From: JAFAFN01 sp963707555 | GTDB lineage: Bacteria > Actinomycetota > Acidimicrobiia > Acidimicrobiales > Microtrichaceae | Length of the DNA: 64,000 nucleotides | Assembly (NCBI GenBank): GCA_963707555.1 | Contig: CAVPQM010000020.1 | Coordinates: 124,001-188,000 of the forward strand | Direction of reading: 5' to 3' | Shown here: positions 8,128-17,314 of the stretch, piece by piece | Position numbering within the stretch: the first letter of the stretch is position 1 | How the letters are laid out: each line of letters starts with the position of its first letter | Notes under the pieces: generated by a model | The model's input: only the letters and a program-made list of their open reading frames with translations | Told to the model about the DNA's origin: nothing | Databases searched by the model: none | Translations under genes and position numbers: made by a program

Positions 8128-9180
8128 TCAGATCTCGCCGGCGTCGTGCGGTACCGGCGGGGTGCGGGGCACGTCGAGGTAGCCCGGCGAGGGGAAGCGC
8201 TTCGGAGGGATCTGCCACTCCTCTCGCAGCTCCGTGATCTGCCGGTCGGCCAGGGCGAAGTGGTCGACGCCGCCCATGACATCCGCGGTGCAGCAGGTGG
8301 CGCGGAAGAGCGCGTCCGCCAAGCGGTCCGTCGCTCCCTCGTCCTCCAAGGTGTCGGTGCGAGCGATCGCGACCTTCTTGCCGCCGACGGTGTCGATCGA
8401 CCCGTTCTGGAACAGCGCGAGGGTGAAGATGAACTGCAGGAACCCGCGCTGGTCCGCCATCGTCGCCGAGATGAAGGCGAAGACGTCGATCTCGCCCTCG
8501 GCGTCGGTGCCGTAGTCGGCGATGACGTGCACCCAGTCGTGCAGCGCACCGATCTCGTAGATGCCGCTGTGCTCGCCGGGGAACGCGAAGCCGTGCACCC
8601 GGTAGAAGTCGGCGACCCCGCGGCCCCACGAACCCTCCGGGCAGTCGCCGAGCGCCCGCCACTTCGCCGCGAGGCGGTCGTCCTCGGCGAGCGAGTAGTA
8701 CGAGAGCTTCGAGCGGACCAGCTCCTGGAACCGGCCCGAGAACATTCCCTTGATCGTCTGCTCGGTGTAGTAGGAGTTGCGGACCAGATCCGCGTGCAGC
8801 CGCACGACGTGGTTCGCTGCGGTGTCGCGCAGCACCGACACGTACGGCGCGTGCACCCCGACCTCGATGAGGTACCGCTCGGCGTGGCGCTCCAGCGCGA
8901 CGGGCAGGGGGTGCATCATCAGCTCGAGTGCCACCACGACGTGGGCGAGCTCGTCCCGGGTCGCAGGTGTCGGCAGCGCCGCTCGCACGTCCTCGGGAGC
9001 CCAGGGCTCGATCGAACGCACGTCGGGCACGTCGTGCAGCGCGAACCGCGTCACCACGGCCTGGAGCAGACCGAGTTGCAGCGGGGTGGGTGCTCCTCCG
9101 TCCCAGGTGAGCGCGCCGATGATCGCACCGAGGAACGGTTCGACCTGCTCGGCACGCGGGATGGCGAAGCGCTCGATCAC
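8128..9180 (-). CDS. Uncharacterised protein with a Coq4-like zinc motif
   Basis: This 350-residue soluble protein begins at a GTG that overlaps the stop of the upstream VOC gene (GTGA), so the two are translationally coupled. The C-terminal half contains HDWVHVIADYGTDAEGE, which fits the HDxxH-x11-E metal motif of Coq4, a ubiquinone-pathway decarboxylase. FAFISATMADQRGFLQFIF follows. The N-terminal half (about 130 residues) has no clear match, and the protein is longer than typical Coq4. Acidimicrobiia are expected to use menaquinone, so a role outside ubiquinone synthesis is likely. The Coq4 relation is inferred from the motif only. Confidence 0.6.
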   Translation of the reverse strand: MIERFAIPRAEQVEPFLGAIIGALTWDGGAPTPLQLGLLQAVVTRFALHDVPDVRSIEPWAPEDVRAALPTPATRDELAHVVVALELMMHPLPVALERHAERYLIEVGVHAPYVSVLRDTAANHVVRLHADLVRNSYYTEQTIKGMFSGRFQELVRSKLSYYSLAEDDRLAAKWRALGDCPEGSWGRGVADFYRVHGFAFPGEHSGIYEIGALHDWVHVIADYGTDAEGEIDVFAFISATMADQRGFLQFIFTLALFQNGSIDTVGGKKVAIARTDTLEDEGATDRLADALFRATCCTADVMGGVDHFALADRQITELREEWQIPPKRFPSPGYLDVPRTPPVPHDAGEI

Positions 9181-9641
9181 GGAGTCTCGCGGGGCAGCGA
9201 GTCGCCCCAGCGTGGCCGTGCGAGCTCCGGCGGCAGCGGCTGCACGAGGCAGAACTCGTTGCCCTCGGGGTCGGCCATCATGTAGTGGTGGTCGCCCTTC
9301 AGTTCGGCGATCGTGCGCATGTAGGTGCCGCCGATCGCCTCGACACGCGTTCGGGCGACATCGATGTCCTCGACCTCGATGTCGGGGCGGGCGACCAGTC
9401 CGTTCGGCCGAGGCGCCTCGGAGGGCTGGAACGCGAAGAACGTGCCACCGGGATCCGGTGACAGCTGGACCCAGTCCGACGCGCGTTCCACGACCTCGAC
9501 GTCGAGCAGCCGACACCAGAACTCGGCCAGCAGGTCAGGGTCGTGCGCGTCGATCACGACGGAGCGCATCCATCCGATGGCGCCGATCCCGCCTGGCGCG
9601 GTCGTGTCGTCCGTACCGGTCGTCGTTGGTGTTGAGTCCAT
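9177..9641 (-). CDS. VOC superfamily (glyoxalase-like) protein
   Basis: This 154-residue protein carries a vicinal-oxygen-chelate fold: GWMRSVVIDAHDPDLLAEFW opens the first beta-alpha-beta unit, and HHYMMADPEGNEFCLVQP closes the second. Members bind a divalent metal and act as dioxygenases, isomerases or resistance proteins. The short, single-domain form here is typical of the glyoxalase-like group with no assigned substrate. The ATG start has GGGAGC upstream. Its stop overlaps the start of the Coq4-motif gene, so they form an operon. An 11-bp inverted repeat covers its ribosome site. Confidence 0.85.
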   Translation of the reverse strand: MDSTPTTTGTDDTTAPGGIGAIGWMRSVVIDAHDPDLLAEFWCRLLDVEVVERASDWVQLSPDPGGTFFAFQPSEAPRPNGLVARPDIEVEDIDVARTRVEAIGGTYMRTIAELKGDHHYMMADPEGNEFCLVQPLPPELARPRWGDSLPRETP

Positions 9642-9681
9642 GGTGCTCCCATCCTTTCATCACAGGATCGGCACCATGGAC
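9636..9681. promoter_or_regulatory. Inverted repeat over the VOC gene start
   Basis: GTCCATGGTGC (9636-9646) and its exact complement (9671-9681) flank a 24-bp spacer holding the GGGAGC ribosome site of the VOC gene; the left arm includes the start codon. In mRNA the arms could pair and hide the start. It could also be an operator. Confidence 0.4.
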
Positions 9682-9736
9682 AGCACTGTTGAGCACCGGG
9701 ACGACAGTTGTGGGAGACGCCCGGGTGGGCGGCGGT

Positions 9737-10060
9737 TCAGGCCCGGCGGCGTCGCACCAGGATCGTGACGCCGGCAGCGAGGACTGCGAGTCCCGCGATC
9801 GGTGGTCCCCAGCGCCGCAGCGCCCGTGCCCGGGAGCTCGGTCGCCCGGCGGAGGTGCCGTAGGAGTCGTCGAGCACCCCCGTGTCGGTCGGGAGGTCAT
9901 CGAGGTCGCGGCCGGAGAAGCGTGCGGCGAACGCATCGAGGTCGGGCCGGTCCTGTTCGTGATCGGGGTGGTGGCCCGGCGAGTTCGCCGCGGGCACCGG
10001 GCCGATGTTGCCTGCTGCGGTGGTGCCGGCAACGTGCAGGTCAGGACTCTGGCGTGCCAT
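9737..10060 (-). CDS. Small C-terminally anchored membrane protein
   Basis: This 107-residue protein has a hydrophilic, Asp/Pro-rich N-terminal part and one C-terminal hydrophobic helix (WGPPIAGLAVLAAGVTILV), ending in a basic RRRRA tail. This suggests a tail-anchored or single-pass protein. The start at 10060 (MARQSPD) is preferred because AGGAG lies 5 bases upstream; a longer frame lacks this. It lies between the VOC operon and the Liv transporter, all on the minus strand. No family is recognised. Confidence 0.55.
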   Translation of the reverse strand: MARQSPDLHVAGTTAAGNIGPVPAANSPGHHPDHEQDRPDLDAFAARFSGRDLDDLPTDTGVLDDSYGTSAGRPSSRARALRRWGPPIAGLAVLAAGVTILVRRRRA

Positions 10061-10198
10061 GGGGTCTCCTCTGTCGGTGAACCCCCACGACGTACCCTGA
10101 CGAGCGCTCGCCCACACCGCCGTGCCAGCGTGGTCGGATCGGCGCTCCGGGCGGCACGCACCCTGCCCGACGGTCGGGCGTGGTCGGGCGTGGTCGCC

Positions 10199-11222
10199 TC
10201 AGGCCGGGCCGAACGAGGCGCCGGAGCGGTTGATCGCAGCGGCGTCGGTCCCGAGGTACGACGCGACGACCTCTGGGTGCTCGAGCACCTCGGTCGGCGT
10301 GCCGCTGACGATCACCGAGCCGAGCTCCATCGCCACCAGTCGGTCGCAGAGACCCGACAGCAGCGGCATGTCGTGCTCGATCACCAGCATGGCCGCGCCG
10401 GTGTGGTCCCTGATGCGTGACAGCAGCGGCCCGAGCGCCTCGGTCTCCTTCTGCGCGACGCCGGCCGACGGCTCGTCGAGGCACATGAGGACGGGTTCCT
10501 CGGCGAGCAGGCAGGCCAGCTCGACGATGCGCCGGGTGCCGGTGGACAGCGCCGAGGTCGGCGTGTGCGCGTAACCGGTCAGCCCGAGCATCGTCGCGAG
10601 CTCGAGCGCCCTGGCCTCGGTGGCCGCCTGGGCCAGGTACGACGCCGGCTGGCGCGTGGCGTCGGCGATGAGCGACCGGTTCGCCGCGGAGCGCTCGCAG
10701 GCGACCTCGATGGTCTCGATCACGGTCAGCGACGGGAACAGCCGTGCCTCCTGGAAGGAACGGCCGAGCCGCGCACGGGCACGTTCGAACGGTGCCCAGG
10801 CCGAGATGTCGACGCCACGGAACACGATGGTGCCGCCGTCGAGGTCGTGGAACCCCGAGATGCAGTCCATCAGGGTCGTCTTGCCCGCTCCGTTCTGACC
10901 GATCAGCCCGACGATCTCGCCGGCGCGCACCGACAGCTCGACGTGGTTGAGCGCGTTGACCCCGCCGAAGCGCTTCGTGACACCGCTGCACACGAGCACC
11001 GGCTCGTCGTCGGCGCCGAACGTCGGCAGCGGCTCGCCGCCCTCGAGCAACGTCAGGTCGAGCAGGTGGAGCTGCGGGCCCTGGTCCTCGGCGTCCGCGT
11101 CGGTGCCGGCATCGGTGTCGGTGTCGTCGTGCGCGGCGGCCCCCTGGATGAACACCGAGCGGAGGATGTCGGGACGTTCGAGCAGCTCGCGGGTCGGGCC
11201 CTCGAACCGGCGCGGCCCTTCT
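10199..11222 (-). CDS. livG: LivG-type ATPase module, frameshifted from the upstream LivHMF polypeptide
   Basis: This is the second ATP-binding module of the branched-chain-amino-acid-type ABC transporter. It shows Walker A LIGQNGAGKTTLMDC, signature STGTRRIVELA (degenerate LSGG), Walker B VLMCLDEPSAGV and the switch region VIEHDMPLL. There is no convincing start codon or ribosome site. The frame connects to the preceding LivF module if one base is restored near 11222, giving the expected linker GPTRELLERPDILRSVF and then an acidic Asp/Thr stretch. The original product was therefore probably a single LivH-M-F-G protein of about 1,300 residues. Whether the shift is real or a sequencing error is unknown. 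Confidence 0.8.
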
Positions 11223-14109
11223 CGAGGAAGACGGCCCGCTCGGCGAGCGTCAGCGCGACGTTGACCGACTGCTCGACGACCACGACGGTCATGCCGTCCG
11301 CGTGGAGCCGGCGGACGACGTCGCACAGGGCGCCGACGATCATCGGTGCCAGCCCGAGGGACAGCTCGTCGATCAGCAGCACCTTCGGGCGCAGCATCAG
11401 CGTCATCGCCAGGGCGAGCTGCTGCTGCTCGCCGCCGGAGAGATCGCCGGCGAGCTGCGAGCGGCGCTCGGCCAGGATCGGGAACAGCTCGCGGACGTCC
11501 TCGAGGTCGTTCGCGATCCGCTCCCCGTCCTTGCGGAAGGTCCAGCAGGCGAGCCGGAGGTGGTCGTCGACGGTGAGCGTCGGGAAGATCGCCTTGCCGC
11601 CGGGCATCAGGGCGACGCCCTCGGTGACGATCTGCTCGGCCGACTTGCCGGTCAGATCGACCCCGCCGAGGCGCACCGATCCGGTGCTCGGGATGAGCCC
11701 GCAGATCGCCTTGAGCAGCGTCGACTTGCCGGCGCCGTTCGTGCCGAGCAGCGCGACGATCTCACCGTCGTCGACGTCGAGGTCGAGGTCGAAGAGCACC
11801 TGGAGCCGGCCGTAGGACACGTCGATGCCCTCGGCGCGCAGCGCTCCGTCGGTGGGCCCGGGGGCGGGGGTCGTCACCCGCGGGGCGGTCTCGTAGGCAT
11901 CGTGCAGGTCGGTGCCGCCCAGGGCGGTGCCGTTCAGGGCTGCAGTGCTCGCGGCGACCGGTGGCGGAGATGGCGGCGCCTGTGCGGGTTCGGGCGGCGA
12001 ATCGGTGACAGCCGCCGAGGACTCGGTGTCGCCGACGACGGTCAACTCCGGGGCGTCGACCGGCAGCGGGCGACCTTCGAGGTCGAGTCCGTGGCGGGCG
12101 GCGATGCGGCGGACCACCAGGTCGCGCACTCGCGCGGCGAGCCCGGCGAGCCCCGAGGGGACGAGCCACAGCACCACGAGCACGCCGGTGCCCGCAGCGA
12201 TGAGACGGATCGTCTGGTCGAGGTCCTGCATGCCGCGCATGCCGGCGGCACCGCTGATCGCACCGCCGATGGAACCGAGGCCGCCGATGGTCGCCATCGA
12301 GAAGATCTCGACCGACTGCACCGGCTGGTACGAACCGACCCTGGCGCCGTGCAGCAACAGCACGTGCAGGCCGCCGGCGAGACCGGCGAGCGCACCGGAG
12401 AACACGAAGCCGGACAGCGTCACCCTTCGGGTCGACACCGAGGCGGCCTCGGTGGCCTTGGCGTTGTCGCGCGCCGCGATCAGGAGACGTCCCGATCGGG
12501 AGTTGCGAACCCCCCGTGCGAGCACGATGCCCAGGGCGAGCACCGCCAGGCAGAACCAGAGCATGGAGCGCTCGTTCTCGAGGTCGACCCTCGACCACAG
12601 CAGGGGTCGGCTGACGTCCTGCGGGATGATCTCGGGGAAGACGTTCGGGTTGAGCACGTAGCCGTCGAGTACGACGGCGAACGCCAGGGTGACCACCGCG
12701 AGGAATGGTCCGCGGATGCGCAACGCGGGGATCCCGAGCAGCAGCGCAGCCAGGGAGCCCGCCGCGGCGGCCACGGCGAGGGTGATGAACAGGTCGACGT
12801 TCCAGCGGGAGACGAAGTTCCCGGCGACGATCGCGCCGACGCCGACCAGAGCGAACTGACCGAGGCTGATCTGTCCGCCCCACCCGGTGAGCACGACCAG
12901 GCTGACGGCGACCAGTGCCCAGACGGTCATGATCGACAGCGAGTACGACGTCCCCGGCCCGACGAGCATGGGGATCACGACGGCTGCGGCGACGAGCGCG
13001 AACAACCCGGCTCGTTTGGACCAGCGTACCGAACGCAGCGCGGCGATCGCCGGGGCCAGCGGCCGGATCAGCTCGGCGTCGCGCCAACCGCCGTCCGCGT
13101 CGTGTGCCCTCGAACCGGTCGAGCGGCGCAGCAGCAACGCGGCGACGATGATCACGAAGAGCACCACGTCGACCAGCTCGGGGCTCGAGGTGTTCCAGCG
13201 GACGATCTGCTCGACGATGCCCAGGACCACCGCTGCGACGAACGCGACCGGCATGGACTCCATGCGGGCGACCACCGCTGCGGCGAGGGCGGGCAGCATG
13301 ACCGCGGGGCCTGCGATCGCGGAGGGCGTCGCCCCGAGGAACGGCGCCTTGAGCACGAACGTCAGCGCGGCGAGCGCTCCGGCGAGCATCCAGACGATCG
13401 TGGTGAGGTTGCGCACCGGCACGCCGAGCAGCCGCGCCCGGTCGGTGTTCTCCGACGCGGCGCGGATCGCGGTGCCGGCGAGGGACCGCTTCAGGAACCA
13501 GGCGAGCGCGAGGACGACGACCGGGACCACTGCCGCGACGAGCAGGTGATCACCGGTGATGACCACCGGCCCGAGCTCGAAGTTCGTCGACGTGAACGGT
13601 GTCTCGAAGGCGCCGAGGATCGGCGACTCGATCCCGAACATGTACTTGGGGATCGCGAGCTCGATGCCGCCGAGCAGCTGCGCCAGGCCGATCGTCGCGA
13701 CCGTGAGCACCAGTCGCGGGGCGTTGGCGAACCGGCGGATCACGGTGATCTCGACGATGCCGCCGAAGGCGAGCCCCGCCAGCACGGCGACCAGCACGGC
13801 CGACCAGTAGGGCCAGTCCCAGGTCAGGAACAGGTTGAGGGAGCCGAGGGCGGCGGCGCCGCCCAGTGCGCCGGCGGCGAAGTTGACCACGCGGTTGGCT
13901 CGCCAGACCAGGATCACCCCGACCGCGGCGAGCCCTGTCGACGATCCCAGCACGGCGCCGATCGCGACGAGTCCCAACGGCGCGCCGTTCGGGAGCACGA
14001 CCGCGGCGACGGCCCAGAGCGCGAGCAGGCCGAGGCACCACAGGGCGGCGCGGAGTCGTCGGTCCGAGCGGACCGCCTGCAGCGTGCCGGCTGCTCCGAT
14101 CGCCGTCAC
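11053..14109 (-). CDS. Fused ABC transporter: LivH and LivM permeases plus LivF ATPase
   Basis: Three transporter subunits normally made separately are fused. The first third is a LivH permease with many helices (GLAAVGVILVWRANRVVNFA, then FANAPRLVLTVATIGLAQL). The middle is a LivM permease (LTGWGGQISLGQFALVGVGA; FSMATIGGLGSIGGAISG). After a Pro/Ala linker comes a LivF ATPase with Walker A LLGTNGAGKSTLL, signature LSGGEQQQLALAM and Walker B VLLIDELSLGLAP. The GTG start at 14109 overlaps the stop of the substrate-binding gene (GTGA). Past about 11222 the frame is lost and the tail is nonsense; the true continuation is LivG in another frame. It imports amino acids or small organic acids across the membrane. 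Confidence 0.88.
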   Translation of the reverse strand: MTAIGAAGTLQAVRSDRRLRAALWCLGLLALWAVAAVVLPNGAPLGLVAIGAVLGSSTGLAAVGVILVWRANRVVNFAAGALGGAAALGSLNLFLTWDWPYWSAVLVAVLAGLAFGGIVEITVIRRFANAPRLVLTVATIGLAQLLGGIELAIPKYMFGIESPILGAFETPFTSTNFELGPVVITGDHLLVAAVVPVVVLALAWFLKRSLAGTAIRAASENTDRARLLGVPVRNLTTIVWMLAGALAALTFVLKAPFLGATPSAIAGPAVMLPALAAAVVARMESMPVAFVAAVVLGIVEQIVRWNTSSPELVDVVLFVIIVAALLLRRSTGSRAHDADGGWRDAELIRPLAPAIAALRSVRWSKRAGLFALVAAAVVIPMLVGPGTSYSLSIMTVWALVAVSLVVLTGWGGQISLGQFALVGVGAIVAGNFVSRWNVDLFITLAVAAAAGSLAALLLGIPALRIRGPFLAVVTLAFAVVLDGYVLNPNVFPEIIPQDVSRPLLWSRVDLENERSMLWFCLAVLALGIVLARGVRNSRSGRLLIAARDNAKATEAASVSTRRVTLSGFVFSGALAGLAGGLHVLLLHGARVGSYQPVQSVEIFSMATIGGLGSIGGAISGAAGMRGMQDLDQTIRLIAAGTGVLVVLWLVPSGLAGLAARVRDLVVRRIAARHGLDLEGRPLPVDAPELTVVGDTESSAAVTDSPPEPAQAPPSPPPVAASTAALNGTALGGTDLHDAYETAPRVTTPAPGPTDGALRAEGIDVSYGRLQVLFDLDLDVDDGEIVALLGTNGAGKSTLLKAICGLIPSTGSVRLGGVDLTGKSAEQIVTEGVALMPGGKAIFPTLTVDDHLRLACWTFRKDGERIANDLEDVRELFPILAERRSQLAGDLSGGEQQQLALAMTLMLRPKVLLIDELSLGLAPMIVGALCDVVRRLHADGMTVVVVEQSVNVALTLAERAVFLEKGRAGSRARPASCSNVPTSSARCSSRGPPRTTTPTPMPAPTRTPRTRARSSTCST

Positions 14110-15824
14110 CCGGCAGCCGATCGCGGGGCCGCGCCGGGCCACTTGCCGATCGGGAAGCGCTGACCGCCGTTCGGGTCGACGTAGGTTCCCGGTTCACGGG
14201 TCTGCACCGACGGTCCCTGTGGGTTCCAGAACACCTCTCTGGCGTCGTCCGAGGTGGAGTAGTCCCCGGGTGCGAAACCCCAGGTGCCCGACGGTCCGGT
14301 CCGGGTCGGGTACTTGAACATGCCGGCCTCGTAGGTCTCCGGCGTCAGGTTCGGGCCGGCCATCTGGATGCCGATCGCGAGCAGGTTCAGCTGGTTGTAG
14401 ATCAGGTCGACCGCGATCGACGGCTCGTCGGTGCGGACCGCCTTGTAGGCGCGGTAGCCGAGGCTCTGGCCCGCGGGCTGCGCCGGGCCGGAGAACGACA
14501 CGCCGAAGGCCCGGGACCACTGGCCCTGCTCCATGATCGAGCCGATCAGGTCGTTGTCCATGAGCGCCACGCCGGTCATGAGCCATTCCGGGTGGTAGTT
14601 CTGCTCCTTCGCCTTGGCCGTCAGGAACGTCAGCAGCAGCGGGTCGCAGCCGCACATGACGGTGGTGACGCCAGCGTTCTTGAGCTTGGCGAGCTTCTCA
14701 CCGGCCTGGATCGACATCTGGTTGATCTCGAGGCGGTACTTCTCGTTGAGCACGGGCTGCACGCCCGCCCGACCGAGGATCTGGACGCCTGCAGCGACGC
14801 ACTCCTGGTACCAGGAGTTCTCGGGGGCGATGATCGCCAGGCGTCGGGGCTGACCCTTGAGCTCGCCGCCGGCGAGCGCAGCAGGCTTGTTGGCCATCTT
14901 GATGCCGTAGTAGGACCCGACGCTCTCGACGATGGTCGAGCAGTCGGTGAACTGGCTCCAGGTGTACGGGCGGCGCTGGCTCAGCCACTCCCGTGACATG
15001 AAGGGCGAGCCGATGTTGACGATGCCGCGGCGGGCCAGCGCGTCGGCGTAGACGGGGGAGACCGCGGAGACGTCGGCGAAGACCTTCAGCTCCTGTTGCG
15101 CCTTGAGCGCGTCGGCCTCGGCGCCCTCCTGGCCACCGCCGGTGATCTCCTTGAGCACGTCGCCCTTGCCGTCGTAGATGATCATCTCGATCTTGCGCCC
15201 GTACATCTGGAACGCCTTGTTGATGTACTCGGTGAGGCCGGTGATGGTGCGGGCGATCAGCTCGGGGCTCTCCGAGGGGATCTTCGCCTTCGCGACCCTG
15301 GACAGCGCGTCGAGCATGCCGTTGGAGAAGCCGCCGATGCGGACCGACACCCGGATCGTGTCGCCGGTGACGCCGGCCGACGTCTCGCCGCCGTTGCTGC
15401 CCGAGAACATGATGCAGGGCGGGGAGTAGGGATCGCTCGGGATCTGCAGCGGTCGATCCGCGCAGCCGCCGACCTTGGTCGGACCCCCGGGGTCGCCCGG
15501 TCCGCCACCACTGGTGCCACCACCACCCGTGCTGCCCGCGCCGCCCCCTGCGGCGGCGATCGCAGCGGCCTCTTCCGCGGCTGCCTTCGCTGCGGCCTCT
15601 TCGTTGAGCGCCGCGATCTCCTCCTCGCCGAGGACCTCGGTGTCGAAGTCCTCGAGCTCGCCGTCCTCGCCGACGCCGGTCCCGACGCCGGAGTCGTCGA
15701 TCGGTGAGACCGAGACCTCTTTCTGCTGGCTCGGTACGAGTACCGCGATCGCGAGGAACACCGCAGCGAAGCCGACCAGCGGGCCGTAGCCGCGGAACAG
15801 CCGGTCCTTGGTGGGGGATGTCAT
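14106..15824 (-). CDS. ABC transporter substrate-binding protein (Leu/Ile/Val-type, membrane-anchored)
   Basis: This 572-residue extracytoplasmic binding protein serves the fused Liv transporter just downstream. An uncleaved N-terminal helix (about residues 14-31, LVGFAAVFLAIAVLVPS) anchors it. A long low-complexity spacer follows (Glu/Ala, then Gly/Ser/Thr-rich), and then a periplasmic-binding fold with GFSNGMLDALSR, AIIAPENSWYQEC and NYHPEWLMTGVALMDN. The start has AGGAG upstream and overlaps the stop of the preceding exported-protein gene (ATGA). The Acidimicrobiia-type long linker is unusual compared with classical LivJ, which is a free lipoprotein or periplasmic protein. The ligand is unknown. 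Confidence 0.87.
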   Translation of the reverse strand: MTSPTKDRLFRGYGPLVGFAAVFLAIAVLVPSQQKEVSVSPIDDSGVGTGVGEDGELEDFDTEVLGEEEIAALNEEAAAKAAAEEAAAIAAAGGGAGSTGGGGTSGGGPGDPGGPTKVGGCADRPLQIPSDPYSPPCIMFSGSNGGETSAGVTGDTIRVSVRIGGFSNGMLDALSRVAKAKIPSESPELIARTITGLTEYINKAFQMYGRKIEMIIYDGKGDVLKEITGGGQEGAEADALKAQQELKVFADVSAVSPVYADALARRGIVNIGSPFMSREWLSQRRPYTWSQFTDCSTIVESVGSYYGIKMANKPAALAGGELKGQPRRLAIIAPENSWYQECVAAGVQILGRAGVQPVLNEKYRLEINQMSIQAGEKLAKLKNAGVTTVMCGCDPLLLTFLTAKAKEQNYHPEWLMTGVALMDNDLIGSIMEQGQWSRAFGVSFSGPAQPAGQSLGYRAYKAVRTDEPSIAVDLIYNQLNLLAIGIQMAGPNLTPETYEAGMFKYPTRTGPSGTWGFAPGDYSTSDDAREVFWNPQGPSVQTREPGTYVDPNGGQRFPIGKWPGAAPRSAAG

Positions 15825-17314
15825 GGGATTCTCCTGGACGTCCGGCGGGACATGAGGCGCTCTCCGAAGGAGAGCCCGATGGCGCCGAGCAGCCCGGCGA
15901 TGCCGACGGCGATGGCCGCCCGACCGGCGGTGGAGTCCTCGAGCCGAGTGCCGGCGACGGCGGGTGCAGCGGCGATCTCCTCGGGCTCGTCGGCGACCGT
16001 CGTCTCGGTCGTCGTGTCGATGCCGAGGTCGGCGGTGGTGTCGAGCCCGAGGTCGTCGAAGCCCATGTCGTCGACGCCCATGTCGTCGAAGCCGAGGTCC
16101 TCGAAGCCCATGTCGGTCGAGAAGCTCGTGTCGGGCATGACCTCGGTGGCGACGACGGGTGCCGGTGGGGCCGGGACCTCGCTGTCGGTCGGCAGCGGCT
16201 CGAGCGGGGGTGAGCTGAAGTCGGTGTCGGCGGTCCAGGCCTCGACCCCGCCGACCATGATCTCGAGCGAGCCGGATCCGGCGAGGATGCCGAGCACGAC
16301 GTCGAGCAGCATCAGCGTCGTCGCGTTCTTGCAGTCCTCGTCGAGCAGCTGCTCGGTCAGCGCCTCCTTGAGGGGCTGGATCTGACCGAGGAACGGGGCG
16401 ACGACCTGGGCGCCCCAGGGCATGTCGGTGACCAGGAACTCCATCGGGGTGACCTTCACGCGGCCGTCGGCGACCTCGACCCGCGGCATGTTGAGCTGCA
16501 CGCCGAACGGTCCGAGCAGCTGCTCGAGCCACGCTTCGAACTCGGCGAACTCGGCCATGACCTGGTCGTGGTGGCGGGGCATCCCGAGCACGGTGGCGCG
16601 CTCGAAGGTGAAGTTGCCTCGTGTCGAGGTCTGCTCACCGCTGGTGGCGGTCGCCTCCCAGCGCGGCTTCTCGAAGGTGAAGAGACCGCCGAAGACTCGC
16701 AGCGTGTCGGCGGTGACCACGGCGTTCGCGGTCCGGACCTTTCCCTCGAGTGCCGCGTGCGTGCGTGTCGTGGCGCCTTCGACGGCGAGCACGAAGAGGT
16801 TGGTCGGGGGTGTCTCTGTCGTGCCGGTCCCCGATGGGCTCTTGGTCGCGACGGCGTCCTGGAATCCGGCGGATGTGCCCGGACCCTCGGTGTCGAACCC
16901 GGGGTTGAAGGCTTCGACCCGCCGCGAGGTCGCAGAGTCGCTCGCCTGGGAGTCGGTCCGGGTGTGCGGTGGCAGGGTCGCGGGGTTCAGCCTGGGCGGT
17001 GATCCGTCGCACTGCTCGCCGCCCAGCAACGTCGGCAGCACGCCGAGGTCGATCGCCCGGGCCTCGGCGTTGCCGGTGATGTCGCGGTAGCCGGCCATGG
17101 TCCGGCCGTAGGTGATCCCGATGTTGGCGTTGCCCTGCTTGATGTTCAGGACGACCGTGTCGGCGTTGGCCGCGGCCTCGCCGTTGTTCCACTTCTCACC
17201 CGGTGACTGGGCCCCTGCCGGCGCCACCGCGAACGCGACCAGGCTCGTCGCTGCGAGCAGCCCGGCTGTTCCCCGGATCGCCAGCGAGCGCGCGCGCCGA
17301 CCCCGTTCGCCCAT
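15821..17314 (-). CDS. Exported repeat-containing cell-surface protein in the Liv operon
   Basis: This 497-residue secreted protein is the first gene of the Liv operon. A signal peptide (basic RRARSLAIR, hydrophobic core, AGAQS cleavage) is followed by a beta-rich body with no recognised domain. Residues about 415-445 form an Asp/Gly/Met repeat (units like GFDDMG, GFEDLG, GLD), then a Thr/Glu-rich stretch and one C-terminal transmembrane helix with a basic end. This looks like a surface-anchored protein that may present ligand to the transporter. The start MGERGRR is chosen because it begins the signal peptide. Overlap with the next gene (ATGA) shows co-translation. Confidence 0.75.
   Translation of the reverse strand: MGERGRRARSLAIRGTAGLLAATSLVAFAVAPAGAQSPGEKWNNGEAAANADTVVLNIKQGNANIGITYGRTMAGYRDITGNAEARAIDLGVLPTLLGGEQCDGSPPRLNPATLPPHTRTDSQASDSATSRRVEAFNPGFDTEGPGTSAGFQDAVATKSPSGTGTTETPPTNLFVLAVEGATTRTHAALEGKVRTANAVVTADTLRVFGGLFTFEKPRWEATATSGEQTSTRGNFTFERATVLGMPRHHDQVMAEFAEFEAWLEQLLGPFGVQLNMPRVEVADGRVKVTPMEFLVTDMPWGAQVVAPFLGQIQPLKEALTEQLLDEDCKNATTLMLLDVVLGILAGSGSLEIMVGGVEAWTADTDFSSPPLEPLPTDSEVPAPPAPVVATEVMPDTSFSTDMGFEDLGFDDMGVDDMGFDDLGLDTTADLGIDTTTETTVADEPEEIAAAPAVAGTRLEDSTAGRAAIAVGIAGLLGAIGLSFGERLMSRRTSRRIP
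16040..16118. repeat. Coding repeats for the Asp/Gly/Met segment
   Basis: Five or so imperfect 15- to 18-bp units related to CCCATGTCGTCGAAG encode the GFDDMG-like repeat in the exported protein. They keep the reading frame. Confidence 0.7.

Noticed and set aside
11302..14163. A very long open frame on the plus strand (about 950 codons)
   Set aside because: It is antisense to the Liv fusion gene, with Arg/Asp/His/Gln-rich translation and no domain; it is a high-GC shadow.
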